A stretch of DNA of 64,000 nucleotides from positions 654,441 to 718,440 of the forward strand of contig JABSOZ010000002.1 in NCBI GenBank assembly GCA_013215295.1, read 5' to 3'. Position numbers and translations under genes: made by a program. The notes below the pieces were generated by a model, which saw nothing but the letters and a program-made list of their open reading frames with translations, was not told the DNA's origin and searched no databases. Positions 1-9,656 of this stretch are shown here, in pieces (the first letter of the stretch is position 1; each line of letters begins with the position of its first letter). Source of the stretch: Colwellia sp. (GTDB lineage: Bacteria > Pseudomonadota > Gammaproteobacteria > Enterobacterales > Alteromonadaceae).

Positions 1-854
1 ATAGCGATATGTTTATTATTATTATTAGCGAGTTCAATAAGTGTTGCGTCGGTATAAGGTTGCAACCACTCAGCTTTGCCAAAACGTGATTGAAATGTCA
101 TCACAAAGTCATCATCACTCAATGCTAACGCTTCGATTAATAAACGTGTTGTCTTCACACAGAAACAATAATAAGGGTCTCCTTGCTCTAGGAAGTACTT
201 AGGCATACCATGAAATGACAGCACTAATTTATCTGGCTTACCGTGCTCTTCAATATGTTTAGTTACACTCTGAGCTAAGGCAGCAATGTATTTAGGGTTG
301 TCATGATAACCACTAATAAAGCTTAAACTGGGTATCCAGCGCCAAGTCTTTATTTTATTTACAATAGCATCAAAACTTGAACCAACGGTAGGCCCTGCAT
401 ATTGTGGATAAAGGGGTAATGCGACTATTTTACTCACACCAGCAAGTTGTAATTTGTCTAAAGCATCATTAATTGTTGGCTTGCCATAACGCATCGCCAG
501 TTCAACCTTTACATCATCGCCATATTTTTCTGCAAGCACTTTAGCGACTGCTTCTTTTTGTTGCTTACTTATTACTAATAATGGCGAGCCTGATGGCGTC
601 CAAATACTTTCATATAGTTTGGCTGATTTTTTCGGTCGAATATTTAGAATAATGCCATGTAAAATGATCAACCAAATAAGTCTTGGTATTTCAACTACGC
701 GAGGGTCAGATAGAAACTCTCGTAAATAACGCTTTAACGCTGAGGCTGTCGGTTCATCAGGTGTGCCAAGATTAGTGAGTAACACACCAACTTTTGCATT
801 TTTATTATGAATGTCTTTTGTGCGGCCGTGAAAACGTCCAGTAAATTTAGGCAT
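1..854 (-). CDS. hemH: Ferrochelatase, 3' end cut by window edge
   Basis: Inserts Fe2+ into protoporphyrin IX, the last step of haem synthesis, at the inner face of the cytoplasmic membrane. The reverse strand reads without interruption from ATG at 854 (MPKFTGRFHGRTK) to the window edge, about 284 residues of a family that is usually 320-370 long. Recognisable family blocks are VLLTNLGTPDEP near the N-terminus, the SGSPLL segment, LPLYPQYAGPTVGS, and LVLSFHGMP, which holds the conserved metal-binding histidine. It lies just downstream of ccmI on the same strand, but a hairpin terminator and about 130 bases separate them, so it probably has its own promoter. The site beside the cytochrome c maturation genes makes functional sense because both use haem. 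Confidence 0.93.
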   Translation of the reverse strand, partial: MPKFTGRFHGRTKDIHNKNAKVGVLLTNLGTPDEPTASALKRYLREFLSDPRVVEIPRLIWLIILHGIILNIRPKKSAKLYESIWTPSGSPLLVISKQQKEAVAKVLAEKYGDDVKVELAMRYGKPTINDALDKLQLAGVSKIVALPLYPQYAGPTVGSSFDAIVNKIKTWRWIPSLSFISGYHDNPKYIAALAQSVTKHIEEHGKPDKLVLSFHGMPKYFLEQGDPYYCFCVKTTRLLIEALALSDDDFVMTFQSRFGKAEWLQPYTDATLIELANNNNKHIA

Positions 855-919
855 GAATCCGATACTCTATAGTTTGAAATGACGACAAAATTACCACTGA
901 TTAATATACCCGATTAAAT

Positions 920-956
920 AAAACATCATACCCGTAGGTGTGAGATATGATGTTTT
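920..956 (-). terminator. Terminator of the ccmFGHI operon
   Basis: Ten-base inverted repeat AAAACATCAT / ATGATGTTTT around a 17-base loop. On the reverse strand it is followed by a T-rich tract (TTTTATTTAAT). It lies about 30 bases beyond the ccmI stop and before hemH, as expected of a Rho-independent terminator ending the ccm transcript. Confidence 0.7.
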
Positions 957-982
957 AAACGGTCACGATAAATAAGACCGAA

Positions 983-2248
983 CTACGGCACTTTACTGCT
1001 AACAACTAAATTTAATGGCTCTGTTGTATTTACTGCGACGTTATTAAGTTCAGCTTTGTAATCGCCTGAATTAATACCTGCTCCGCCTTTAGCAGAAACA
1101 ACCGCATAAATATTCACCGTTTCAACATCGCTTAATTTAGCTTGCGGTGTCATTGCAAGCGAATCATTCAGTACCACTGTTATGGGTAAATCACTCGCTA
1201 ATATTTTAACGGCTGCAAGTGGCATACGACCTCGGGATGTATCTGAAGATATCGCATAAATGAATACCGTTTTGTCATTTTCTTGTGACAACTCTTCTAA
1301 TATTTCATCGCTTAATTTAACATTTACCGTTAATTGTGGCCCTACTGCTGTAGTTCCATTTTTAGTTTCTTCGGCACTTATTGCATTAGGGTTAGCAAGA
1401 CGAGCTTTGGCTTCATCAATGACTTCGATTAACGCTTGTTTATTCACATTTTGTTTATCTGAATCAACAACGCGCTGCCAATGAGAAATAGCGACTTGAT
1501 AGTTTGTTGCTATAAAATTATGCATTCCCAACAATATATTAGTTGAAGGATCATTAGGATCTATCGTTAACGCTTGGTCGATAAACCCTTGTACCCTGCT
1601 ATCAATTTTTTGCTCATTTTTATAGTAGGCTGCTTGCGCTTTTGCACCAAAGACATCCGCTTGCGGACCTTCAATGCGTAATACTTGATTATAAGCTTTT
1701 AATGCTCCGTCGAATTCTCCAACACTCACTAACGACTGCCCTAACCTATACCAAGCATCTGAATTTTCAGGCTCAGTTTTAGTTACTGCCATCAGTTGCT
1801 TAATTTCATTAATGGTTTGTTGTTCCGGATTTGTCGACGGTTGCATGGGTGCTTGTGCAGTCATGGTCGTTAACTTTTCATAAGTACCTATTTCACCATA
1901 AAGATAGAAACTAAAAGCTAAAATAAATACGGATAAGCCGACAGGCCAAGCAATGCCCATAGCCTTAGTGTCTTGTGGTGTCTTACGTTCAAGATCTTGA
2001 TTTTCCATATCTTGCAATAAAGTATTATCAAGCTCAGTCAATAAATACTGATAGTTTTCGTCATCAATATTATTTTGTTTAAAATCTTTTTCTATTTCTG
2101 CTTTATGCTCGTGATATAAACGTACATTGGTTTCATCACGCTGAGTATCATCAATAGAGATATTGCTTTCTTGTTGTTTTATAAAAGGTGCCCACACTAC
2201 TGCTAATATCAGTAATAAAAAGGCGATAACGATAAAGATTAATTCCAT
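983..2248 (-). CDS. ccmI: Cytochrome c maturation protein CcmI (CycH)
   Basis: Membrane chaperone of System I cytochrome c biogenesis that holds apocytochrome c and passes it to the CcmF/H haem ligation complex. The 421 residues show the family layout: a membrane helix at 1-20, a charged cytoplasmic stretch, a second membrane helix near 99-117, then a periplasmic TPR region (about 150-260, with the phrase DAWYRLGQSL) and a beta-rich C-terminal domain of the CycH type. It is the last gene of ccmFGHI, nine bases after the ccmH stop, with a terminator directly downstream. Length and two-helix layout match full-length gammaproteobacterial CcmI rather than a CcmI split into two genes. Confidence 0.93.
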   Translation of the reverse strand: MELIFIVIAFLLLILAVVWAPFIKQQESNISIDDTQRDETNVRLYHEHKAEIEKDFKQNNIDDENYQYLLTELDNTLLQDMENQDLERKTPQDTKAMGIAWPVGLSVFILAFSFYLYGEIGTYEKLTTMTAQAPMQPSTNPEQQTINEIKQLMAVTKTEPENSDAWYRLGQSLVSVGEFDGALKAYNQVLRIEGPQADVFGAKAQAAYYKNEQKIDSRVQGFIDQALTIDPNDPSTNILLGMHNFIATNYQVAISHWQRVVDSDKQNVNKQALIEVIDEAKARLANPNAISAEETKNGTTAVGPQLTVNVKLSDEILEELSQENDKTVFIYAISSDTSRGRMPLAAVKILASDLPITVVLNDSLAMTPQAKLSDVETVNIYAVVSAKGGAGINSGDYKAELNNVAVNTTEPLNLVVSSKVP

Positions 2249-2257
2249 GATACAGCC

Positions 2258-2728
2258 TTATTTATTCTTTAGAATTTGAGCAAGTTTTTCTTTTTGAGCA
2301 TGGTTTAATGGTTTTTGAGCATTTTTCACTGGCTTCCTTCGCAAAACAATGACAACGACAATAACACCAATAAATAATAGCCCTGCAGGCCCATACCATA
2401 AAAGATAGGTTAAGCTAGAAACACGCGGGCGATATAAAACAAACTCGCCATAACGCGACACCATGAAATCAACAATCTCCATATCCGCTTTGCCTTGTTG
2501 AAGCATGTCGTACACTTCTCGGCGTAAATCAGCTGCAATCGGAGAATTAGAATCAGCTAAGTTTTGATTTTGACATTTTGGGCAACGTAATTCTTTATTG
2601 AGTGCATTAAAGCGAATTTCTGTTACCTTATCCTTAAAAACATAAGTATCAACAGGCGTAGCTAAAACTAATGAACTGAACAAAGTAACCATTGCTACAA
2701 GCGCTGTAACTAAGTATTTATTGAACAT
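2258..2728 (-). CDS. ccmH: Cytochrome c maturation protein CcmH (CcmL type)
   Basis: Periplasm-facing, membrane-anchored thiol-disulfide protein that helps keep the CXXCH cysteines of apocytochrome c reduced before haem attachment. A signal sequence covers about residues 1-23. The family redox motif RCPKC lies at 48-52 in the context LRCPKCQNQNLADS, followed by the helical bundle and a single membrane helix near 105-127 with a basic C-terminal tail. At 156 residues it is the short form; the TPR part is the separate CcmI. It follows ccmG with only two bases between them. Confidence 0.95.
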   Translation of the reverse strand: MFNKYLVTALVAMVTLFSSLVLATPVDTYVFKDKVTEIRFNALNKELRCPKCQNQNLADSNSPIAADLRREVYDMLQQGKADMEIVDFMVSRYGEFVLYRPRVSSLTYLLWYGPAGLLFIGVIVVVIVLRRKPVKNAQKPLNHAQKEKLAQILKNK

Positions 2729-2730
2729 GA

Positions 2731-3297
2731 TTACTGGGTTCCTTTGTTATTAGTCGAAGCTAAAAATTCTGCTTCGATTTGTGCAATAAGTGGTTCAAAT
2801 TCATTCTGCCAAATCTGTGGATTCAACGGGCCAGCATAACGCTTACGAATAATATTATTGTGGTCAACAACAAAGGTTTCAGGTGCAGCATAAACACCTA
2901 AATTAACACTGAGTTTTCCTTCTTCATCAAAAGCCGAGAATTCATAAGGATTACCTAATTCAGTTAACCACTTAGCTGCATGTTTTCGTTCATCATCATA
3001 ATTTAAACCGTATATAGTAAAACGGTTAGTTTTAGATAACGTGTTCAAATAGTTATGCTCATAACGACATGACGGACACCAGGTTCCCCAAACATTAACC
3101 AATTTAATACCGGGTTTAAAGTCAGCAGTTGTCATAGTTTGCGAAGCATTTAGTACTGACGTTAAAGAAAACTCTGGGAATTTCTTACCGATCAACGCAG
3201 AAGGCAGCTCTGTAGGATTAAGCGATAATCCTCTAAATAAAATAGCACCGAGCGCAATAAATAAGATAAGCGGAATAAAACGAATTAACTTACCCAT
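2731..3297 (-). CDS. ccmG: Thiol:disulfide interchange protein CcmG/DsbE
   Basis: Membrane-anchored periplasmic thioredoxin-fold reductase of System I that supplies electrons to CcmH or apocytochrome c. An N-terminal membrane anchor (about residues 5-22) is followed by the thioredoxin domain with active site WCPSC (Cys74, Cys77) in the context VNVWGTWCPSC. The later YAAPETFVVD segment carries the cis-Pro loop and the acidic family features. At 188 residues it has the usual length. Its start overlaps the ccmF stop by one base (shared A of the junction), so the two are translationally coupled. Confidence 0.95.
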   Translation of the reverse strand: MGKLIRFIPLILFIALGAILFRGLSLNPTELPSALIGKKFPEFSLTSVLNASQTMTTADFKPGIKLVNVWGTWCPSCRYEHNYLNTLSKTNRFTIYGLNYDDERKHAAKWLTELGNPYEFSAFDEEGKLSVNLGVYAAPETFVVDHNNIIRKRYAGPLNPQIWQNEFEPLIAQIEAEFLASTNNKGTQ

Positions 3298-5327
3298 TAC
3301 CCATTTCCTTCATTGATTGTTGCTAATGTATCGATTGCAGGTGCTACCAACGAAGCTCTCTCTGCTTTACTCATCACTTTTTTCCGACGATAACGTTTAT
3401 CTAATATCGCTAAGAAACCACCAATGCCCATAAATATTGCCCCTAGCCATATCCAACGCACAAAAGGTTTGTAATGAACTCGAATTGCCCAAGCATTACC
3501 AGGAAGAGGGTCGCCTAAGGCAACATATATATCACGGAATAAACCAGGATCTATACCTGCTTCTGTCATGCCCATCGTTTGTACTAAATACGTGCGGCGT
3601 TCAGGCTTTAAAAGCGTCACAAATTTGCCATCATTATAAACTTCAACTTGACCTTGTTCAGCGCTGTAGTTTGCCCCTTTGACTTGCTTAATACCTTTAA
3701 AGGCAATTTCGTAATTTGTATCATCAATTTTAACTTTATCATTGATGTACATTTTTACATTCGTTTCACTTTCATACATCGAAACTAGCGTAACACCCGT
3801 AATAGTAATCGCAATGCCCATATGAGCAACAGTCATTCCCCATTGGCTTAAGGTCAATTTAGAGAAGTTCCATTTATCTGTACCTGAGTTCACTTGATTT
3901 AATAACTCTTGCATTACGACAAGAAAAACCCAACAAGCTAAACCAACCCCCATAGTTACCAAGGCCGCAAATTCGCCACCGTATAAAAATGGAAATGCAA
4001 CCCCAAAAACAATACTGATCACCAGTGGACTTACCATTAGTTTACGTAATTCACCTTGTTTGGCTTTTTTCCAGCGAATGAGCGGGCCAATACCCATGAC
4101 GACAAACAGCAAACTCATTATCGGTACAAATACCGCATTAAAATACGGAGGTCCCACAGAAATTTTACCTAAGCCCATTGCATCAACTAATAGCGGGTAT
4201 AACGTTCCTAGCATTACAGTAACGGTTGCAACCACTAAAATAATATTACAAACAAGCAGTGCTGTTTCACGAGAATACAAAGCAAAACGACTAAAGGTTT
4301 GAACAGTTCTGGCTCTAAAAGCATAAAGTGTTAATGAGCTACCAACAGCTATAGCCAGTAATAATAAAATAAATAAACCACGACCAGGATCAGCGGCGAA
4401 TGAATGCACTGAAGTAATAACGCCCGAACGTACTAAAAATGTGCCTAATAAACTTAAGCTAAAAGCAAATATTGCCAGTAACACGGTCCAGTTTCTGAAT
4501 GTGCCACGTTTTTCAGTAACCGCTAATGAATGAATCAGTGCAGTTCCTATGAGCCATGGCATGAAAGAAGCATTTTCTACCGGGTCCCAAAACCACCAGC
4601 CGCCCCAACCAAGTTCGTAGTAAGCCCACCAACTTCCTAAAGCGATGCCTAGTGTTAAGAAAATCCATGCCGCAACAGTCCAAGGTCTTGCCCAGCGGGC
4701 CCAAGCGGCATCTAACTTGCCACACATTAAAGCAGCAACAGCGAAAGCAAAAGCAACAGAGAAACCGACATAACCTAAATAAAGCATCGGCGGGTGAATA
4801 ATTAAGCCGATATCTTGTAGAAGTGGATTTAAATCGCGCCCTTCTGTTGGCACCATTGGCCATAAGCGCTCAAACGGATTAGAGGTTAATATGGTAAATA
4901 ACATAAATCCAACGGCTATCATACCTAGCACGGCTAACACACGCGCAACAAAGGCTTCATCGATGCCTTTACTAAATTTTGCCACCGCTGCTGTCCATGC
5001 GGTTAATGAGAATACCCACAGCAGTAGAGAGCCTTCGTGCCCACCCCATACCGCGCTAATTTTAAAGTAGTAAGGTAAATGGGAGTTAGAATGACCTGCT
5101 ATATATTTAACAGAAAAATCATCGATGACAAAACTCCAGCCGAGAATAATGAGACTGGTGGCTGTAAAGGCAAACATACCAAAGGTTAAGGGTTTAGCAT
5201 AACCAACTAAGCGTTGTTGATTACTTGCCAAACCGACTAATGGAATGATGCTTAAACAAATTGCAAAAGCCAAACCAACAATAAGGGCAAAATGTCCTAA
5301 CTCAGGGAGCATTACTTCAGGGGTCAT
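3297..5327 (-). CDS. ccmF: Haem lyase CcmF, cytochrome c synthetase subunit
   Basis: Polytopic inner-membrane protein that takes haem from holo-CcmE and ligates it to apocytochrome c. The 676 residues hold about 15 membrane helices. The tryptophan-rich WWD signature lies near residues 241-258 (core WGGWWFWDPVENASFMPW), and family histidines are visible in WGGHEGS (His97) and IIHPPMLYLGY (His178). The large periplasmic loop precedes the last helix and a basic C-terminal tail. It is the first gene of ccmFGHI and is transcribed away from ccmA across a 0.36 kb gap. Confidence 0.96.
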   Translation of the reverse strand: MTPEVMLPELGHFALIVGLAFAICLSIIPLVGLASNQQRLVGYAKPLTFGMFAFTATSLIILGWSFVIDDFSVKYIAGHSNSHLPYYFKISAVWGGHEGSLLLWVFSLTAWTAAVAKFSKGIDEAFVARVLAVLGMIAVGFMLFTILTSNPFERLWPMVPTEGRDLNPLLQDIGLIIHPPMLYLGYVGFSVAFAFAVAALMCGKLDAAWARWARPWTVAAWIFLTLGIALGSWWAYYELGWGGWWFWDPVENASFMPWLIGTALIHSLAVTEKRGTFRNWTVLLAIFAFSLSLLGTFLVRSGVITSVHSFAADPGRGLFILLLLAIAVGSSLTLYAFRARTVQTFSRFALYSRETALLVCNIILVVATVTVMLGTLYPLLVDAMGLGKISVGPPYFNAVFVPIMSLLFVVMGIGPLIRWKKAKQGELRKLMVSPLVISIVFGVAFPFLYGGEFAALVTMGVGLACWVFLVVMQELLNQVNSGTDKWNFSKLTLSQWGMTVAHMGIAITITGVTLVSMYESETNVKMYINDKVKIDDTNYEIAFKGIKQVKGANYSAEQGQVEVYNDGKFVTLLKPERRTYLVQTMGMTEAGIDPGLFRDIYVALGDPLPGNAWAIRVHYKPFVRWIWLGAIFMGIGGFLAILDKRYRRKKVMSKAERASLVAPAIDTLATINEGNG

Positions 5328-5686
5328 TACTTTCTCCGATTCAGTGCAAACACTAAATACAAAAATTTATCGATAAAAGACGCCTCTATATGGCGTTTTA
5401 GTGAGTTTAGTTTTTCAATTAACATCAAATAACGAGGTAAGGAAAAACAATTCAAACTAAAAATTTTGGTAATTCTAGCACTATATCATGTGTAATTTCA
5501 TCAATGTAACAAGAAAATGAATGATTAATTTTCTCATTTCTAGGGCTAGCCTTTACTGTGCGATATAGTATGATATTACCCGACTTGATATTAAGATCTA
5601 AATCAACTCGTTATGCCGTAAATTACGATAACATTCAGTTTATAAACTTGATGTGAAGCTAACATATAATAATTATTCAAAAAGTG
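5328..5686. promoter_or_regulatory. Divergent ccmF / ccmA promoter region
   Basis: A gap of 359 AT-rich bases with no gene between two operons reading outward. Both ccm promoters must lie here, but I cannot place them with certainty. On the ccmF side, at 5378-5399, there is a short hairpin (ACGCC / GGCGT) followed on the reverse strand by CTTTTAT. It lies in what would be the ccmF leader and might act as a weak attenuator. Confidence 0.5.
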
Positions 5687-6367
5687 ATGCTATTGGCAAA
5701 TTCTCTTACTACTCAACCATCAAAAGACCTAGCAAATAATCAAGTACTGCTATCAGCAAACGGATTGACTTGTATTCGTGAAGATAGAATATTATTTGAA
5801 GCACTTAATTTTTCAGTATGTAGTGGTGATGTTATACAGGTGGAAGGCCCGAATGGAGCAGGTAAAACGAGCTTATTACGTATTTTAGCCGGATTATCAC
5901 AACCTTATGACGGAACAGTATTATTTAGAGAACAAAATATTGCAGAACAGAAAGATGACTTTCACCAAAACCTTCTGTATTTAGGTCATTTACCCGGGGT
6001 AAAAGGCGAAATGACTGCTCAAGAAAACCTAGTGTTTAATCTTGCTTTGCATGGCAACGACTGTTCAAAAGCGGAAGAAACATTAGAGAAGGTAAATTTG
6101 TTAGGTTTTGAAGATGCCTTAGCTTCACATTTAAGTGCAGGACAGCACCGTCGTATTTCTCTCGCGCGCTTATGGCAAAGCACTGCACCTATTTGGATAC
6201 TAGATGAACCTTTTACTGCAATCGATAAACATGGTGTAACGCAATTAGAACAATTATTTCTAGCACATGCTCAACGTGGTGGCTGTGTTATATTAACGAC
6301 TCACCAAGATTTGTCATTTCCTGAAGATAAAGTGAAAAAAATCACTTTAGATTACCGGTTTTACTAG
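5687..6367 (+). CDS. ccmA: Haem exporter ATP-binding protein CcmA
   Basis: Cytoplasmic ATPase of the CcmABCD complex, which releases haem-loaded CcmE for use by CcmF. Walker A (GPNGAGKT, residues 54-61), the ABC signature LSAGQ (149-153) and Walker B with [11 protein letters not shown] (about 170-180) are all present. At 226 residues it is slightly longer than the usual 205-215 because of about 20 extra N-terminal residues. ATG at 5687 was chosen; the GTG just before it at 5684 is equally possible, and no strong Shine-Dalgarno sequence is visible for either. First gene of ccmABCDE; ccmB follows 11 bases later. Confidence 0.94.
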   Translation: MLLANSLTTQPSKDLANNQVLLSANGLTCIREDRILFEALNFSVCSGDVIQVEGPNGAGKTSLLRILAGLSQPYDGTVLFREQNIAEQKDDFHQNLLYLGHLPGVKGEMTAQENLVFNLALHGNDCSKAEETLEKVNLLGFEDALASHLSAGQHRRISLARLWQSTAPIWILDEPFTAIDKHGVTQLEQLFLAHAQRGGCVILTTHQDLSFPEDKVKKITLDYRFY

Positions 6368-6378
6368 AGTTTATAAGC

Positions 6379-7071
6379 ATGATACCCGATCAAAATTTAT
6401 CATATAGATCTGCTTTCAATTTAATTATCAAACGAGATCTCACGATAGCCTTTCGTCACCGCGACGATATTATCAATCCGCTATTATTTTTTATCATCGT
6501 AGTAACATTGTTCCCATTAGGTATTGGCCCTGAATCTACAACGTTATCGCGCATAGCACCGGGAATTATTTGGGTTGCCGCTTTACTTTCTACATTATTG
6601 TCATTAGACCGATTATTTAAATCAGATCACGAAGACGGTTCGCTCGAGCAAATGATGCTTAGCCCCCACCCTATTTTTATATTAGTGTTAGCAAAGATTA
6701 TTGCGCATTGGATGGTGACAGGCTTACCACTTATCTTTATTGCACCATTACTCGCCGTGCTTTTACATTTAAATGAAAATAGTTACAGTGCACTAATGCT
6801 AACGTTATTGTTGGGCACTCCCATATTAAGTTTACTAGGGGCTATAGGTGTTGCATTGACGGTAGGCCTTAAAAAAGGCGGTGTATTACTCAGTTTATTA
6901 GTCTTACCCCTTTATATTCCAGTACTAATATTTGCGACTAGCGCCATAGATACTGCGGCAATGAACTTACCCTACAGCGGACAACTTGCTATCATTGCCG
7001 CACTGTTTTTTGGATCTTTAACCTTAGCCCCATTTGCTGTAAGCGCAGCATTAAAAGTGAGTACTAACTAA
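6379..7071 (+). CDS. ccmB: Haem exporter permease CcmB
   Basis: Integral membrane subunit of the CcmABCD complex, partner of the CcmA ATPase. The 230 residues match the usual 220-230 and carry about six membrane helices. Family landmarks are the N-terminal RDLTIAFRHRDDIINPLLFF, the segment FKSDHEDGSLEQMMLSPHP in the first loop, and a C-terminal helix. Its stop overlaps the ccmC start by one base (TAATG), so translation is coupled. Confidence 0.95.
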   Translation: MIPDQNLSYRSAFNLIIKRDLTIAFRHRDDIINPLLFFIIVVTLFPLGIGPESTTLSRIAPGIIWVAALLSTLLSLDRLFKSDHEDGSLEQMMLSPHPIFILVLAKIIAHWMVTGLPLIFIAPLLAVLLHLNENSYSALMLTLLLGTPILSLLGAIGVALTVGLKKGGVLLSLLVLPLYIPVLIFATSAIDTAAMNLPYSGQLAIIAALFFGSLTLAPFAVSAALKVSTN

Positions 7072-7817
7072 TGTGGAAATGGCTTCACCCTTATGCGAAT
7101 CCTGAAGTGTCCTATCACTTTGTGGGTAAGTTATTACCTTGGATTTCAAAAATTACTATTGCACTACTTGGTATAGGTATTGTCTGGGCGCTCGTTTTTG
7201 CCCCCGCCGATTATCAACAAGGCGACAGTTTCAGAATATTTTATATACACGTTCCAGCCGCAATTTTGTCAATGAGCATATATATGGCGATGGCGTCAGC
7301 AGCTTTTTGCAGCTTGGTATGGCAGTTTAGACTTGCTGATGCATCAGCGGCAGCAATGGCGCCAGTAGGTGCGGTAATTACCGCTATCGCATTATTTACC
7401 GGAGCCGCTTGGGGTAAACCTATGTGGGGAACTTGGTGGATTTGGGATGCTCGATTAACCTCTGAGCTGGTGCTACTTTTCCTCTATTTAGGTGTTATCG
7501 CTTTACACAATGCTTTTGAAGATAAGAACCTTGCCGGTAAAGCAGCGGGTATATTATCGCTAGTAGGTGTCGTAAACATACCGATTATTAAATATTCAGT
7601 TGAGTGGTGGAACACACTTCATCAAGGTGCAACGGTGAGTAAATTGAGTGCTCCTTCGATGAGTATGGATATGTTTTGGCCGTTTGTTATCTGCTTTTTA
7701 GGTATCGCTATGCTCGTGACATTTGTTATCTGTATCCGTTTTCGCACTGAGATTTTATCGCGTAATGGCATGCGTCCTTGGGTACGAGAATTAATTACCG
7801 CAGAAGGAACTAAATAA
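7071..7817 (+). CDS. ccmC: Haem exporter protein CcmC
   Basis: Membrane protein that presents haem to CcmE and forms the covalent haem-CcmE adduct in the periplasm. It has six membrane helices, the tryptophan-rich signature at residues 119-133 (WGTWWIWDARLTSEL), and a conserved haem-ligand histidine in YIHVPAA (His60); a second histidine lies in the following periplasmic loop (WWNTLHQG). Length of 248 residues is typical. One-base overlaps join it to both ccmB and ccmD. Confidence 0.96.
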   Translation: MWKWLHPYANPEVSYHFVGKLLPWISKITIALLGIGIVWALVFAPADYQQGDSFRIFYIHVPAAILSMSIYMAMASAAFCSLVWQFRLADASAAAMAPVGAVITAIALFTGAAWGKPMWGTWWIWDARLTSELVLLFLYLGVIALHNAFEDKNLAGKAAGILSLVGVVNIPIIKYSVEWWNTLHQGATVSKLSAPSMSMDMFWPFVICFLGIAMLVTFVICIRFRTEILSRNGMRPWVRELITAEGTK

Positions 7818-8092
7818 TGCAATTTGATAGTATTTCAGCATTTTTAGATATGGGTGGATACGCATTTTTCGTATGGTTATCTTACGGCGTAAGCGCCTTT
7901 CTGTTAGTCGCACTCGTATATAGCAGCAAGAGCAATCATAAAAAAGTCAAAAATAAAATCGCTCATCGTTTACAACGAGAAATAAAGTTACGCAAAGCAG
8001 CTGAAAAATCTTTTGCTGAAGCAGAACAAACTGATGGTAAAACGTCAGTAGTACCAGAACTATCAAAAAACTCTAATAAGGTTGTTTCATGA
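7817..8092 (+). CDS. ccmD: Haem exporter protein CcmD
   Basis: Small membrane subunit that stabilises the CcmABC-CcmE complex and helps release holo-CcmE. One membrane helix (about residues 11-35, preceded by the family-typical [13 protein letters not shown]) is followed by a basic, helical cytoplasmic tail. At 91 residues it is longer than the common 60-70 because of an extra polar tail. The call relies on the helix motif and on the fixed position between ccmC and ccmE, which it overlaps by one and four bases. Confidence 0.9.
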   Translation: MQFDSISAFLDMGGYAFFVWLSYGVSAFLLVALVYSSKSNHKKVKNKIAHRLQREIKLRKAAEKSFAEAEQTDGKTSVVPELSKNSNKVVS

Positions 8093-8604
8093 ATCCCCGT
8101 CGTAAAAAACGTTTAACCGTAGTAATTTCAATTTTAGTTGGTCTTAGTTTCGTTTTAGGATTAGTGCTTTATGCGCTAAGCCAGAACATAGACTTATTCT
8201 ATAAACCCTCTGAGATATATCAGGGTAAAGATGATACGGGGATTAAGCCAATTAACGGCCAGCGTCTGCGTATTGGTGGATTAGTTGTACCGGGTAGTGT
8301 GAAACGTGATCCTACAACTTTAGATGTTACTTTTGAACTGGTTGATATGAGAATGCCAATTGCTTTTAATGATTCAGATCCTGTCATTAAAGTACATTAT
8401 GATGGCATACTGCCTGATTTATTCCGTGAAGGACAAGGCATAGTCGCTAACGGTGTACTTGTTGATGGGAATTTCATCGAAGCATCAGAAGTATTAGCTA
8501 AACATGACGAAAACTACATTCCAAAAGAATTAGCTGATGACATGGGCGAGAAACACGTAAAGCCAAATTATACTAAAGAGCAGTTAGAAAAAAAGAAATA
8601 TTAG
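8089..8604 (+). CDS. ccmE: Periplasmic haem chaperone CcmE
   Basis: Binds haem covalently through one histidine and carries it to CcmF. Residues 1-8 are basic, a membrane anchor spans about 9-30, and the OB-fold domain follows ([17 protein letters not shown]). The haem-attachment motif HxxxY is present as LAKHDENY (His139, Tyr143). The polar, lysine-rich C-terminal tail is disordered, as is usual. Length 171 residues. Last gene of ccmABCDE; a hairpin terminator lies 16 bases beyond the stop. Confidence 0.96.
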   Translation: MNPRRKKRLTVVISILVGLSFVLGLVLYALSQNIDLFYKPSEIYQGKDDTGIKPINGQRLRIGGLVVPGSVKRDPTTLDVTFELVDMRMPIAFNDSDPVIKVHYDGILPDLFREGQGIVANGVLVDGNFIEASEVLAKHDENYIPKELADDMGEKHVKPNYTKEQLEKKKY

Positions 8605-8620
8605 TAAAATAAATAACGAT

Positions 8621-8669
8621 AAAGCGCGACAGAAATAGAGTTTATATCTTTATTTCGTGGCGCTTTTTT
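8621..8669 (+). terminator. Terminator of the ccmABCDE operon
   Basis: Imperfect 15-base stem (AAAGCGCGACAGAAATA pairing with TATTTCGTGGCGCTTT), followed by a six-T run, just after the ccmE stop. Typical Rho-independent terminator. Confidence 0.85.
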
Positions 8670-9656
8670 CTTTGAAACTTTATAGGTTTACTCAACAATT
8701 TTATGAATAGATAAAATACAATCATCTACTTTATTCCATCAAATACTCTTGCCTTCTCATGCACCACATAATATGTCGGAAAACAATAAAGTTGCTTTTT
8801 AATTAATGGCTCTATGTGTGATTCTTAATTGTTTTAAAGCTGTTATTGCTACAGTTTGTGTGAAATATTTTTGATCTCCTTTTGAATAACTATCACGATT
8901 CATGCTCAATCGGTCTTAACTGACTTTATTACAACGCACATATTTATTTTATCTATTAATAAGTCAACCTTTATTAATCTGCGTTATGTCTGCCTATTCA
9001 AAGGCGTAAATTAATCACGAACACATATTTTTCGAAATCCTCCAAAGTATGATATTTATCACTGTTGATCCAAGCATATCCACAAAGTATGCAAGTCGTT
9101 AAAACCAATATCAGATCTTTATTGATATATTGAATGAACCAATGTCCACCCCTGATAAGACGCTAAAAGTAGCCATTCAATTGAAGCAGATGCAACTCAA
9201 TTCTCTATATTTCAATGCATTTCAGTCTTGATTTTCCTCATAAAGACACAAATGGAAAGAGGAGTTAAATTGATTTTTCTATGTTAATTAAATAAATGTC
9301 AATAATTTGGAAAAGTGAATATTCAATATTATTAACGTCCTATGAAAAAGATATTTTCCATCAAGACATCTTCTCTTTTAGAACAAGCCCACTTAGGTTG
9401 CACGATTGTTCTATATCTAAAGTTATTCATTGCTTAGACTTATCGAAATGTAAGATGTTGCTGAAAATAAAAGCGGTGTATGAAAATGATAGAATTTTTA
9501 CATTTATGGCTCATTCAATATAACGTTTTAACAGTAATGTTGATATTCCTAAGAAAATTTAAATAAGGTAAAACAATTAGCGAAGATAATTTTTTTGAAT
9601 TGTTATTAATCTAATATTTGACCCGAAAATTTATACTCCTAATTTTAAAACTACAT
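8670..9656. other. Long gap with no convincing gene
   Basis: Nearly 1 kb, strongly AT-rich, between the ccm terminator and the next gene. The only open frame of note is 9296-9523 (+, 75 codons, MSIIWKSEYSI...). It lacks a ribosome-binding site, has no signal or family motif that I recognise, and is not convincing as a gene. No hairpin or repeat stands out. It could be the eroded remains of a lost gene. Confidence 0.4.

Noticed and set aside
9296..9523. 75-codon open frame in the long gap after ccmE
   Set aside because: No ribosome-binding site, no signal or family motif, and composition like the surrounding non-coding DNA. It may be chance.
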